Assembly (NCBI RefSeq): GCF_002953715.1
Contig: NZ_CP025013.1
Location: 682,001-746,000, forward strand
Reading direction: 5' to 3'
DNA length: 64,000 nucleotides
Source of the DNA: Rhizobium leguminosarum
Lineage (GTDB): Bacteria > Pseudomonadota > Alphaproteobacteria > Rhizobiales > Rhizobiaceae
Shown: one piece after another, positions 32,955-41,962 of the stretch
Numbering within the stretch: the stretch's first letter is position 1
Layout: each line of letters opens with the position of its first letter
Translations under genes and position numbers: made by a program
Notes under the pieces: generated by a model
Database searches by the model: none
What the model was told of the DNA's origin: nothing
What the model saw: the letters and a program-made list of their open reading frames with translations, nothing else

Positions 32955-34316
32955 ATGTTTCACCCTGATATCTTGCGCAATGGCCGGGGATTTCCCCGGT
33001 CGCGGTCCGAACATTTCTTCAAAAAGGGTCGCCGCGTGTTTCCGACCGGGATCACGCGGGTCACGGTGGATCACGAGCCCAGCCCGCTTTATATTTCGCG
33101 CGGGGAGGGAGCCTACCTCATCGATGTCGACGGCAATCGCCTCCTCGACCTGAATAATAATTTCACGACGCTGATACACGGCCACGGCTTCCTTCCTGTT
33201 GCCGACGCAATCGCAGATCTACTTCATCGCGGAACGTGCTTCTCCAACCCGACTGAGCACGAGATCACTCTGGCCGAGCTGTTGATCGAGCGCATTCCGG
33301 CGATCGAACATATTCGCTTCGTCAACAGCGGGACCGAGGCTGTGATGTTTGCGATAAAGGCCGCTCGCGCTTTCACCTGCCGGCCAGGCATCGCACGGAT
33401 CGAAGGTGCCTATCACGGCGCTTACGACTGGGCGGAAACAGGTCAAGCGGTGTCGCCGGCTATATGGAACGACCCGTTGATGTCTCCGGCCGTACCGGCC
33501 TATCGCGGAATGCCGCCTTCGGTGATGGACGAGGTAACGGTTATCCGCTTCAATGACATCGCGGATCTGGAGCGCCGAATTGCTTCGGCTGCCCCTTCAC
33601 TGGCCTGTATCCTGATCGATCCTATGCCGAGCCGCGCCGGGCTGATAGCGCCTGAGCCGAGCTTTTTTGCCGCTGTCGAGGCGATCGCGAAGCAATACGG
33701 GATTCTCATCGTGGCCGATGAGGTCCTTAATCTGCGGCAGTCATATATGGGGGCGTCGGCCCGCTATGGTCTCCACCCCGATTTGGTCGCCGCGGGCAAA
33801 ATCATCGGCGGAGGCTTTCCCGTCGGGGCGATCGGCGGGCGCAAGGACGTGATGCGGGTGTTCGCAAGCGACAGCGGAAAGCCGCTACTGCCGCAGGGCG
33901 GCACGTTTTCGGCAAACCCCGTGTCGATGGTCGCAGGCCGGGTCGCCATGGAGGCGATGACGGATGGCGCTTTCGCTTCACTCGAGAGCCTCGGCGACCG
34001 TATCCGGGCTGGGCTTCGAAAGGAAATCGACCGCCACGGCGCAGCCTTCAGCGTGACGGGGGCGGCGTCCTTATTTCGCATCCATCCGAAGGGAAAGCAG
34101 CCAAGGGACTTCCGCGAAGCGTATCTCGGGCCGGAAGAGGCCGAGTTGATGGGGCGCCTCTCCAGACATTTCCTCAATTGCGGCATCCTGCTTCCCAACG
34201 GTGCTGCGGCGTGCCTTTCGACGGCAATGACGGTTGCTGACGGTGACGCCGTCATCTCAGCCTTTGCAGACTTCCTTTCAATCCTTGAAGCAACTCCAAC
34301 CGAAGCAGGCATGTGA
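32955..34316 (+). CDS. Class III aminotransferase (glutamate-1-semialdehyde aminomutase-like)
   Basis: A 453-residue PLP enzyme of the class III/HemL-like group, moving an amino group between an amine or amino acid and a keto acid or aldehyde. Visible are FVNSGTEAVMFAIKAARAFT (phosphate-binding), IEGAYHGAYDW, the cofactor-binding ADEVLNLR (Asp near 255) and the PLP lysine in AAGKIIGGGFPVGAIGG (Lys near 282). The start at 32955 has GGAGAAG about 8 bases upstream; a TTG 11 codons earlier is less likely. It is the first gene of a rightward unit with the ThDP enzyme and the SDR. It is not the housekeeping hemL, since no heme genes are near and DEVM is changed to DEVL. Confidence 0.85.
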   Translation: MFHPDILRNGRGFPRSRSEHFFKKGRRVFPTGITRVTVDHEPSPLYISRGEGAYLIDVDGNRLLDLNNNFTTLIHGHGFLPVADAIADLLHRGTCFSNPTEHEITLAELLIERIPAIEHIRFVNSGTEAVMFAIKAARAFTCRPGIARIEGAYHGAYDWAETGQAVSPAIWNDPLMSPAVPAYRGMPPSVMDEVTVIRFNDIADLERRIASAAPSLACILIDPMPSRAGLIAPEPSFFAAVEAIAKQYGILIVADEVLNLRQSYMGASARYGLHPDLVAAGKIIGGGFPVGAIGGRKDVMRVFASDSGKPLLPQGGTFSANPVSMVAGRVAMEAMTDGAFASLESLGDRIRAGLRKEIDRHGAAFSVTGAASLFRIHPKGKQPRDFREAYLGPEEAELMGRLSRHFLNCGILLPNGAAACLSTAMTVADGDAVISAFADFLSILEATPTEAGM

Positions 34317-34318
34317 CC

Positions 34319-36028
34319 ATGGCAACTGATCATCTAACCGTCGCTGAGCGGATCGCTCTCTCCCTCAAGAGGCACGACGTCACCCACATCTTTGCTCAGA
34401 GCTTGCCTTCGGCGGTTATCCTCGCCGCCGAAGCAATTGGCATCCGTCAAGTCGCGTACCGTCAGGAAAACATGGGAGGGACTATGGCCGATGGCTATGC
34501 GCGCCTATCCGGCAAGGTCGGTGTGGTAGCAGCGCAGAATGGGCCTGCCGCAACGCTTCTCGTTCCGCCCCTGGCCGAGGCGCTGAAGGCTAGCGTTCCG
34601 CTCGTTGCTCTCGTCCAGGATGTCGAAAGAGATCAGGCTGACCGCAATGCATTCCAGGAGCTCGATCATCTTACCCTATTCCAATCTTGTACGAAGTGGG
34701 TGCGAAAGGTGCTGGTTGCGGAGCGCATCGACGATTACGTCGATGCTGCCTTCACGGCAGCCGCATCGGGCCGGCCAGGACCGGCAGCTCTCCTGCTCCC
34801 CGCCGACCTCTTGCGGGAGCAGATAGCTCCTTCGCTCTTTCGTCGTGAGGCTGTGCTTGGCCACTGGCCACTCGATCGGTTGCGTCCGCGCGATAGCGAC
34901 ATCGAGCGCGCAGCCTCGATGATCGCCACGGCCCACGCACCCATTGTCATCGCCGGAGGAGGCGTCCATGCAAGCCGTGCCGCCGACGAGCTTTCGGGGC
35001 TACAGAACGAAGCCTCGCTTCCCGTGCTGACAACCAATATGGGAAAGGGCGCGGTCGACGAATACCACCCGCTGTCAGCCGGCGTTCTCGGCGCTCTCGT
35101 CGGGCCAAGATCGCTTGGACGCCACACACTTGCGCTTGTCGAAGAGGCCGATCTCGTCATTTTGGTCGGGACACGAACCAATCAGAATGGCACTGACAGT
35201 TGGCGCCAAATTCCCCGGTCCGCGTCAGTCATCCACATCGACGTCGATCCCACCGAAATCGGGCGGACCTACGAAGCGGTGAGATTGGCAGGCGATGCGG
35301 CCGAAACCATCAGCGCGCTTCGAAGCGCGCTTGCCCGAGCCGATCTGTCGTACCGCGGGTCGCAGCGCGATAAGTTGACGGCTCGGATCGCTGGATTCTG
35401 GCGCTCGTTTGACCTGGAGCGCCAATCTGTTGCTCGTTCAGAGAAAAGTCCGATCCGTCCCGAGCGGGTCATGCACGACCTGCAGCAAGTGCTGACGGCA
35501 GATACGACCGTTGTTTCCGATGCGAGCTATTCTTCGATGTGGATAGCCGGCCAGTTGCGGGCTCTTTCCCCCGGTATGCGCTTCCTGTCGCCGCGCGGCC
35601 TTGCTGGACTCGGGTGGGGCTTACCGCTTGCGCTCGGCGCAAAAGCGGCGAAGCCGGACAAGCCAGTTGTCACCATCGTGGGGGATGGCGGCTTCGCGCA
35701 TAGCTGGGCGGAGTTGGAGACTATGGTGCGGAGCAAGCTTTCCGTACTCATTATCGTTTTGAACAACGGTATCCTCGGCTTCCAACGTGACGCTGAAACT
35801 GTCAAGTTCGGCAGCTTCACGACTGCTTGCAGCTTCGCCGATGTCGATCATCGGCGGATTGCAGAGGCTTGCGGCTGCCCGGCAGTCCGCATCTCCGATC
35901 CCGCGGATCTTCCTCGATACCTCGAGCGCGGCCTGCGTGAAGAAGGTCCCTTGCTGATCGAGATAATAACAGATGCGGCCGCCCATCCGCCCCTTTCGCT
36001 GTTTGCTGCAATGGATCAAGCGGCATGA
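34319..36028 (+). CDS. ThDP-dependent enzyme of the acetolactate synthase family
   Basis: A 569-residue three-domain ThDP enzyme that decarboxylates 2-keto acids or joins two carbonyl units. The catalytic glutamate is Glu50 (YRQENMGGTMADGYARLSGK). The ThDP-Mg motif runs from VGDGGFAHSW (near 455) to IVLNNGILGF (near 481), and a central FAD/nucleotide-binding-like domain lies between. It differs from housekeeping IlvB and has no regulatory subunit beside it, so a role in this cluster's own pathway is more likely than valine synthesis. The ATG at 34319 lies 3 bases beyond the aminotransferase stop; a GTG at 34313 overlapping that stop is an alternative. Confidence 0.85.
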   Translation: MATDHLTVAERIALSLKRHDVTHIFAQSLPSAVILAAEAIGIRQVAYRQENMGGTMADGYARLSGKVGVVAAQNGPAATLLVPPLAEALKASVPLVALVQDVERDQADRNAFQELDHLTLFQSCTKWVRKVLVAERIDDYVDAAFTAAASGRPGPAALLLPADLLREQIAPSLFRREAVLGHWPLDRLRPRDSDIERAASMIATAHAPIVIAGGGVHASRAADELSGLQNEASLPVLTTNMGKGAVDEYHPLSAGVLGALVGPRSLGRHTLALVEEADLVILVGTRTNQNGTDSWRQIPRSASVIHIDVDPTEIGRTYEAVRLAGDAAETISALRSALARADLSYRGSQRDKLTARIAGFWRSFDLERQSVARSEKSPIRPERVMHDLQQVLTADTTVVSDASYSSMWIAGQLRALSPGMRFLSPRGLAGLGWGLPLALGAKAAKPDKPVVTIVGDGGFAHSWAELETMVRSKLSVLIIVLNNGILGFQRDAETVKFGSFTTACSFADVDHRRIAEACGCPAVRISDPADLPRYLERGLREEGPLLIEIITDAAAHPPLSLFAAMDQAA

Positions 36029-36801
36029 GCCCTGGTTGCATCCCACGTGTTGCGGTCGTCAGCGGTGGCACGACCGGGATCGGTCTTGCCACTGCGTTTC
36101 GTCTGCTTAGGGCCGGTCATCGGGTTGCCGTCTTCAGCCATGGCGAAGCAAGCGTCATCGCCGCAGGCGCCGCGCTTGCCGAGGCTTTCGAGCCAGAGCG
36201 CTCGCTGGTGAGAAAGGTCGATCTCCGCGAACCGGCGGCAGTCAATTCCTTTTTCGGCGAGGTCGCCCGTGTCTTGGGCGCACCTGGGATCCTCGTCTGC
36301 AACGCGGGGATCTCGCCGAAAGGTCCCGACGGCCCTCGTCACGTCGCTGACCTTACCCTTGAAGAGTGGAACGACGTGCTCGCCGTCAACCTGACAGGGA
36401 CGATGTTGTGCTGCCGGGCCGCTCTGCCTGCCATGAAGGAAAACGGCTATGGACGCGTCATATTCGTTGGGTCTCTTGCCGGCCGGACGAGACCGCAGAT
36501 CGCCGGCGCAAGCTATGCGACATCCAAAGCCGCACTTTCGGGACTATCCCGCGTGCTGCTCTCTCAATATGGCTCGTACGGCATAACATCGAATGTCGTG
36601 GCGCCAGGTCGCATCCTGACCCCACTGACAGGATCCCCGCAAAGCAAGACCAACATCGACGCGCTCGCCCGTATTCCGGCCGGTCGGCTCGGTGCTCCGG
36701 ACGATGTCGCTGCCGTGATCGCGTTCTTGGCATCAGAGGATGCCGGGTTCGTCAATGGAGCCATCATAGATGTCAACGGCGGCGAGTTCGCACCGAGTTG
36801 A
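36025..36801 (+). CDS. Short-chain dehydrogenase/reductase
   Basis: A 258-residue classical SDR, an NAD(P)-dependent alcohol/ketone oxidoreductase. It has the dinucleotide-binding GGTTGIG (residues 14-20), NAG in CNAGIS, the catalytic serine in IFVGSLAG, Tyr and Lys in YATSK (about 164-168) and the C-terminal GGEF end. FSHGEASV after the second strand suggests an unusual cofactor-selecting loop. It overlaps the ThDP enzyme by four bases (ATGA), so the two are co-translated and probably act in sequence. Reduction of a hydroxyketone or oxidation of an alcohol made by the ThDP enzyme is inference. Confidence 0.88.
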   Translation: MSPGCIPRVAVVSGGTTGIGLATAFRLLRAGHRVAVFSHGEASVIAAGAALAEAFEPERSLVRKVDLREPAAVNSFFGEVARVLGAPGILVCNAGISPKGPDGPRHVADLTLEEWNDVLAVNLTGTMLCCRAALPAMKENGYGRVIFVGSLAGRTRPQIAGASYATSKAALSGLSRVLLSQYGSYGITSNVVAPGRILTPLTGSPQSKTNIDALARIPAGRLGAPDDVAAVIAFLASEDAGFVNGAIIDVNGGEFAPS

Positions 36802-36839
36802 GGCTTGCCGCCTCATCAAGCGACAAAAGGGCGGTCGAC

Positions 36840-37523
36840 ATGCCTCCGATCATTCTCATTTGCTCGCAGGACGCCGAGCTTTATCTGCTCCTCACGCACA
36901 TTTTGCATAGCGAGGGCTTTCAGGCTCGTCTTGCTGTCAGTGACGACGATGTCGTGGACGCCTGCACATCAGCAGAGGTTTCCGCCGTCGTCCTGGATTG
37001 TGCAGGCTGGCCGAGTGACATTGCGCCCTTGTGTGCGCTCTTGAAGGATTCAGGACTTCCTGTGGGAGCACTTGTTGGCGAGGACACGCGTGCCCAGCAC
37101 TTACAATTGATCAAGGCCGGGCTCGACGAAGGCATCACACGTCCTTTGTCGCCTTCAAAGCTTCTCGCCTTTCTCCACGGCATAAGCGCGCGGTCGGAGG
37201 CTTCGACTCTGCCAAACTTTGCTGCCGCCGCCGACATTGTCTTTGGTCCGCACGCCGTCGTGGTTTCAGGCAAGAGAATAGCTCTTGCGCCTATCGAGAT
37301 GAGAATACTTAGATTCCTATTCGAAAAACAGGGGCAGATCAGTACCCGCGAGCAACTCATCGAAGGCGTTTGGCCCGATCCACACGCTGTAGAAAGCCGC
37401 ACGGTTGACGTGCATATTGGCCGGCTGCGAAAAGCGTTTGCAGGACTCCGCAATCTGAGGATTCGCACCGCATACGGGGCGGGTTACGCTCTCGAGACCA
37501 CCATTGACCTCCGGATGTCTTAG
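36840..37523 (+). CDS. Winged-helix regulator with degenerate receiver domain (paralogue 2)
   Basis: A 227-residue protein, the same length as the regulator at 25857 and clearly its paralogue (ICSQDAELYLLLTHIL versus IVSQDADYYLMLSYIL). The receiver changes are the same: the acidic pair is CSQD, Asp53 is kept (VVLDCAGWP), the switch Thr is Val79 and the conserved Lys is Arg101 (ITRPLSPSKL). The winged helix (IALAPIEMRILRFLFEKQGQ, then VDVHIGRLRKAFAGLRNLRI) is intact. The ATG at 36840 lies 38 bases after the SDR stop, with GGGCGG upstream. It closes the cluster and is probably co-transcribed with the aminotransferase operon. Confidence 0.85.
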   Translation: MPPIILICSQDAELYLLLTHILHSEGFQARLAVSDDDVVDACTSAEVSAVVLDCAGWPSDIAPLCALLKDSGLPVGALVGEDTRAQHLQLIKAGLDEGITRPLSPSKLLAFLHGISARSEASTLPNFAAAADIVFGPHAVVVSGKRIALAPIEMRILRFLFEKQGQISTREQLIEGVWPDPHAVESRTVDVHIGRLRKAFAGLRNLRIRTAYGAGYALETTIDLRMS

Positions 37524-37650
37524 CCTCTGACGGGCGACAGCGACACAGGCGACTGGACCGCCTGCGGATATAAAGGCGGGGTCCCAAAAGGATCAGCGAT
37601 AAGAAGGAGCCGTCGGTATCGGCACGAGTTTTGTGCTCCCCCGGAAAGCC

Positions 37651-37778
37651 GACATCAATCTGTCCCGCCGTATAGGCGATGTGGGCGATCTGAGGATCGG
37701 TCGGCTTGGCATCGACCGCATCGAAGCCGTGCCCAGTGAGACCGCCATCAGAGTGGCGCCGAGAATTCGTTTCAACAT
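37651..37778 (-). pseudogene. DUF4142-type secreted protein remnant
   Basis: A gene start survives at 37778 with a GGGAGA ribosome site and a signal peptide (MLKRILGATLMAVSLGTAS). The mature part continues in another frame as FDAVDAKPTDPQIAHIAYTA, then GQIDV, a DUF4142 N-terminus. It then breaks off into non-homologous sequence. So it has one frameshift plus loss of most of the gene. The stretch 37524-37650 beside it shows nothing else. Confidence 0.55.
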
Positions 37779-37929
37779 GACCTGTCTCCCTTGTGTCGTG
37801 ACTGAATGCCTTCCCGCGGCAACACTGATTTGCCTTCGGAAGCGAGCATTGGATGCAGCTCGGACGAAAAGGTTCCCGGAGATTTCGGACCCAGAGAAAC
37901 AGCTTGCCATCGGCGTTGCTACCGATGCA

Positions 37930-38277
37930 TCAGTCTTTGTCGACGAAGCGCTGAAGAACGATAGCGTGATTGTGGTCCACGTCTTTCGCAGCGTAGAGAA
38001 GCGTCGTGTCCGCTTGCTGGATCTGGCGTTTCAGCTCCTCGACGACGGAGGGATTCTTCTCCAACTCGTCCCGATACCGGCGCTGGAACTCGGTCCACTT
38101 GGCGGGGTCGTGGCCAAACCATCGGCGCAGCGCCGGGCTTGGCGCGATATCCTTCAACCAGATGTCGACGGCTGCATCCTGCTTGCTCAACCCGCGCGGC
38201 CATAGCCGGTCGACCAGAATGCGCATGCCGTCTTTGTCGTCTTCTGGGTCGTAGATTCGTTTGATGCGCAAGGCCAT
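37930..38277 (-). CDS. DUF488 family protein
   Basis: A 115-residue soluble protein of the DUF488 (YeaO-like) family, recognised by KRIYDPEDDKDGMRILVDRL, WPRGLSKQDAAVDIWLKDIA, PSPALRRWFGHDPAKWTEF and the C-terminal LLYAAKDVDHNHAIVL. The function is unknown; members occur widely as single genes. The start at 38277 begins the family homology, although its ribosome site (GGGTGG) is weak. ATGs further upstream at 38292 and 38307 are alternatives. No partner gene is visible. Confidence 0.82.
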   Translation of the reverse strand: MALRIKRIYDPEDDKDGMRILVDRLWPRGLSKQDAAVDIWLKDIAPSPALRRWFGHDPAKWTEFQRRYRDELEKNPSVVEELKRQIQQADTTLLYAAKDVDHNHAIVLQRFVDKD

Positions 38278-38541
38278 TTGTCCACCCGTCATACATTCGA
38301 AAGCCATTCTCGACCGAATACGCGTGACAGGGTTTTGGTTCCAGACTGGAGCCTGAGGAACGGGTGTTGGAACCTGTTCAAACCGCATCCATCGCACTCA
38401 ACTTCAGCAGTATGGTTGCCAATTAGCCACACCTGCCAGCCTCCGAACTGTCATAATTGATTTTTCGCGTGCAACTGGTATTGCTCGGTCGTACACCGCT
38501 GATATTTTCCGATTCTCTCAATATTGCCAAAAGGATACTTG

Positions 38542-39681
38542 ATGCGAAAGTTGGCGCCGCTCGTCCTTGTCGCAGCTCTTAGTGCCTGCGCCCGGCCATC
38601 GGATGGCCCAACCGCCGGTGGTTTCTATAATGCCACTGCCCCTCAAAGTAACGAGCGGATCCCGGTGGTCAGGCTCTCTGAAGCGCCGATGGGTCCGGTT
38701 GCGGCCACCCCGCTTGCCTATGCGGCCACAGATCCCGGGCTCAGCCTTATGCGCTCGAGCGGTTTTGCCGATACGAGGCTACGGCGCGGCGACGTTATCG
38801 AGGTCACGATCCTCGACACCGGCGAAGAGGGACTTTTCTCTTCAACCCAAAGCAAGACCCTCAATCTCGGCCGGTTCACCGTCGATTCCACGGGCAACGT
38901 GACCCTTCCCTTCGTCGGCAAACAGCGCGTGGTGGATTCCTCGACCGAGGCGCTGCAGTCGCGCATCGTCACCGGCTTGAAGGGGTCGGCGGTCAATCCG
39001 CAGGCCGTCGTCACCGTGGTCGACAGGCCCTCCAGCGGTATCACCGTCAATGGCGACGTGCGTGCCGCCGGTCGCTTCCCGCTCACCGCACGCAAGGAGC
39101 GTGTGCTCGATGCGGTCGCACTTGCCGGCGGCGCATCGTCTGCTCCGGGCTCTGCGACCGTCACGCTTATGCGCGGCAAGCAGCGCGCCACCGTGCCGCT
39201 TCAGCGCGTCATCGATGACAACAAGCAGAATGTCTACCTGCTGCCCGACGACCAGATCTATATCGACAAGGATTCACCCACCTTCACCGCTTTCGGCGCC
39301 TTCAAGAGTGTCGGCGAGTTCGAGTTCGAGCCGGGCAGGCTGACGCTTGCCCAGGCGCTGGGGCGAGCTGGCGGCCTGCTCGACGATCGTGCCGATGCGC
39401 GTAATTTCTATGTGCTGCGCAACCAGCCGGTCTATACGCAGGTTTCTGCCGCAAACGCCAAGAACGCCGTGCCGGCTGTGGTGAGCACCAAGCCGGTAAT
39501 CTACCGCGTCAATCTGAAGGACGTTTCCAATCTGGCGCTGATGCAGCGGTTCCAGATGATGGATGGCGATATCATCTACGCCAGCAATGCCAGCCTGGTA
39601 GACTTTGCCAAGCTCTTCAACGTGTATCAGAAGAGTGTGCCGACGGCCGCAGCACCGATCCCCGGATCGAGCGGCAATTAA
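38542..39681 (+). CDS. Polysaccharide export outer-membrane lipoprotein (Wza/ExoF-like)
   Basis: A 379-residue outer-membrane polysaccharide export protein. It has a lipoprotein signal with lipobox LSAC (Cys16), then the Poly_export domain (RLRRGDVIEVTILDTGEEGL, then FTVDSTGNVTLPFVGKQRVV) and SLBB-type beta-grasp repeats (VTVVDRPSSGITVNGDVRAA, then GRFPLTARKERVLDAVALAG). AAGGA lies 7 bases before the start at 38542. It stands alone here; partner Wzc and glycosyltransferase genes are not in view. Its stop overlaps that of the convergent ppkA by four bases, with no terminator between. Confidence 0.88.
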   Translation: MRKLAPLVLVAALSACARPSDGPTAGGFYNATAPQSNERIPVVRLSEAPMGPVAATPLAYAATDPGLSLMRSSGFADTRLRRGDVIEVTILDTGEEGLFSSTQSKTLNLGRFTVDSTGNVTLPFVGKQRVVDSSTEALQSRIVTGLKGSAVNPQAVVTVVDRPSSGITVNGDVRAAGRFPLTARKERVLDAVALAGGASSAPGSATVTLMRGKQRATVPLQRVIDDNKQNVYLLPDDQIYIDKDSPTFTAFGAFKSVGEFEFEPGRLTLAQALGRAGGLLDDRADARNFYVLRNQPVYTQVSAANAKNAVPAVVSTKPVIYRVNLKDVSNLALMQRFQMMDGDIIYASNASLVDFAKLFNVYQKSVPTAAAPIPGSSGN

Positions 39682-40589
39682 GCATCAACAGGACGTTTTG
39701 CGGAGCCGTCGAGCAGATGCAAGGCGGCTCTTGCATTTTCGGGCCTGGCTTGCGGATCCTGTTGGGACAGGCGGTTCGCCAATGCCTTCAGAGCTTCGGA
39801 TCCGTCGCTCTCCTCGTTGCAATGATTGAGCAGCGAGGACAGAAGACACCCGGCTGCGTAGAGATCGGATCGTTCGTCGAGCCGTTGACCGGCCATCTGT
39901 TCGGGGGATGCGAAATCCGGCTGGCCGGCAAAGGCAAGATCGAATTGGCTATGCCGGCATCCGCGCTCAAGCGCGATGCCGAAATCGGCGATCTTCAAAC
40001 GGGAGAGATCGCCGTCGGCGAGAAGGTTGAGCGGCGACAGGTCGCAATGCACGAATCCTGCAGCATGGATGGCCTCCAGGCATGAAAGCACCGATGTCAT
40101 GACTGAGGTGATCTCGCCGAGGGATAGTGGCCTTTCCTGCAAAAGCTCCGCAAGCCGGCTGCCGATCCATTCCGTTACCAGGGCAGGGCGCCCGTCGGCA
40201 AGGCGCAGAACGGTCTGCGTCGCGGCAATGTGGGGATGGCGGAGCGCCATGCCGATTTCCGCTTCGCGCAGCATCAGTTTCCTGAGGACAGGATCGTCGG
40301 CGTGGTCGGGCTTGGGCATCTTGATGGCATGAAGCGTTCCGAGATCGCGATGGCGGGCGCGATAGACCTGGGTGGCCGCGCCGTCATGGATCAGCGCCTC
40401 GAGCATAAAGCTGTTGGCCACGATCTGGCAATCCGCATCGCGGAGCCGGGCTTCGCCCCGATCAAGCGCGTCCCGGACGCGGTCTACCAGGATTTTTCGG
40501 GTCTCGGGTGAACCGTGATTCAACGCCTGCCAGAGATGCGAAAAACGTCGGGCGATCTCTTCGAAATCCGCGGGATGATCATCCATCAT
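39678..40589 (-). CDS. ppkA: T6SS serine/threonine kinase PpkA (ImpN)
   Basis: A 303-residue Hanks-type kinase, the last gene of the imp operon. The ATP lysine is in LHAIKMPK, the catalytic loop is VHCDLSPLNLL (the usual HRD is HCD) and the metal loop is ADFGIA. No transmembrane or periplasmic part follows the kinase domain, unlike Pseudomonas PpkA. In Agrobacterium the kinase phosphorylates TssL so that Fha can bind and secretion starts. The gene overlaps impM by 11 bases. Confidence 0.9.
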   Translation of the reverse strand: MMDDHPADFEEIARRFSHLWQALNHGSPETRKILVDRVRDALDRGEARLRDADCQIVANSFMLEALIHDGAATQVYRARHRDLGTLHAIKMPKPDHADDPVLRKLMLREAEIGMALRHPHIAATQTVLRLADGRPALVTEWIGSRLAELLQERPLSLGEITSVMTSVLSCLEAIHAAGFVHCDLSPLNLLADGDLSRLKIADFGIALERGCRHSQFDLAFAGQPDFASPEQMAGQRLDERSDLYAAGCLLSSLLNHCNEESDGSEALKALANRLSQQDPQARPENARAALHLLDGSAKRPVDA

Positions 40590-41952
40590 CGGTCTTCACA
40601 TCGATCACGATCGCGCTGATGTTTTCGCGGCAATTGGCAATCAGCCCCTCCTGGACGAGAATATCGGCCGCGTTTTCGATTTTTGCGGAAATGAGGATTT
40701 CGGCGATACTCCGCTCGGGGACGACGCTTGGCAGTGGCGCGCTGCAGAGCAGCAGCCTGTCGCCGGGCTGCAATTCGCCGGAACGGACTTCGGGGATGAG
40801 ATGTCCGCGCATGCCGATGGCGCGCGAAAGCGTGCGCCGCAGGCCGATCTCCACGTGATCGCGGGTAAGGCAGCGCATCATGCCGTCGCGCAGAAGATAG
40901 CAGCGGGCGTCACCCACCCAGAGCAGGGCGCAGCTCTCACGAAGCGTGGCCAACACGACGATGCTCGCGGCCGACGGTTCGCGATTAGAAGAAAGATGGG
41001 CCGATTGAAGCAGGCCGTGGGCTCGGCCGAGCTTGCCTTTGATGTCCTGCACCAGAGCTTCGATTGACTGCTGGTTGCCGGTTTCAGCCAGCATATGGAC
41101 GGCGATCTTGCCGACCTCGGCAGCGCTGCTGCCGTCGCCGATGCCATCGGCGACGGCAAAGAGCGAAGGCGTTTCCGAAACGAGCAGCGCATCGGCGTTG
41201 ACGCTCAGCCGTGTGCCGGCATGCGTGGCATGGCTGTGGTGGATCACCAGCGCACGATGCGGTTCGGCGATAACAGGGCCTGGTGTCTCGGCCGTTTCGG
41301 GTTGCGGCCGTGCCGAAGCCGCGGGGGAATTGTCGTGCAGCAGCTTCGGAAAATCCTCGGGGTCCGGGGCGCCGCCGACACGAAACCCCTTGGCGCGCCG
41401 ATCCTCGGGGCTGATCCGCCACCAGAGCGTGCCACGGCCGGAAGCATTGTCTTGCAGCGTCTCGTTTTCTGCGAGGTCGGCTGGGCGCAGGGTCCGCAGT
41501 CGCTTCAGGCTCGCGGTGAAGTGATTGATGTCGAAATCCCGCTTGGCCGAGCTTTCGGCGATCGCTTCGGCGGCCGTGAACCAGGTATCGTCGAGGTAGA
41601 GCTGGCGTGGATGCTCGGCAAAGCCGTGAAGCTGGGCGGCGATCACAAGCGGAAAACTTCGCCCGACGCGGTCGAGGCTCGGATGCAGAACGCCGGCAAT
41701 GGTGGCCGGGCCCCAAAGACCGCGTTCGACGATAAAACGCCATGCCGGCATCATGCGAAACCGGCGTTCCCAATCCTCGCCGAGTTCCCGCTGCGCCGCT
41801 TGCAGCCCCGACTGCAGCCAGGCGTCGAGCGCGGCCTGCAGGTGGCGGCTCAGTCCCGTCGAAACGAAATCGCCGTGGCTCGGCAATTTGCCGAAGAAGC
41901 CGATCCTGTCGGCTTCGGTTTGGCTTCGGTCCAGGGTGGCGCGCTCGTTCAT
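40579..41952 (-). CDS. impM: T6SS TagF-PppA fusion (ImpM)
   Basis: A 457-residue fusion of two post-translational brakes. The N-terminal TagF/DUF2094 domain (GFFGKLPSHGDFVSTGLSRH, then WERRFRMMPAWRFIVERGLW) occupies about residues 10-220. The C-terminal PP2C phosphatase contains LFAVADGIGDGSSAAEVGKI and the LLWVGDARCYLLRDG segment. This fused form is the agrobacterial/rhizobial arrangement; in Pseudomonas the two are separate. The start at 41952 follows the tssM stop by 10 bases; the frame upstream is not protein-like. Confidence 0.9.
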   Translation of the reverse strand: MNERATLDRSQTEADRIGFFGKLPSHGDFVSTGLSRHLQAALDAWLQSGLQAAQRELGEDWERRFRMMPAWRFIVERGLWGPATIAGVLHPSLDRVGRSFPLVIAAQLHGFAEHPRQLYLDDTWFTAAEAIAESSAKRDFDINHFTASLKRLRTLRPADLAENETLQDNASGRGTLWWRISPEDRRAKGFRVGGAPDPEDFPKLLHDNSPAASARPQPETAETPGPVIAEPHRALVIHHSHATHAGTRLSVNADALLVSETPSLFAVADGIGDGSSAAEVGKIAVHMLAETGNQQSIEALVQDIKGKLGRAHGLLQSAHLSSNREPSAASIVVLATLRESCALLWVGDARCYLLRDGMMRCLTRDHVEIGLRRTLSRAIGMRGHLIPEVRSGELQPGDRLLLCSAPLPSVVPERSIAEILISAKIENAADILVQEGLIANCRENISAIVIDVKTDDG

Positions 41953-41962
41953 GGCGGACCCG

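Noticed and set aside
38542..39681. Lipoprotein gene beside the T6SS as a TssJ
   Set aside because: It has the Poly_export and SLBB domains of Wza/ExoF and is three times longer than TssJ.
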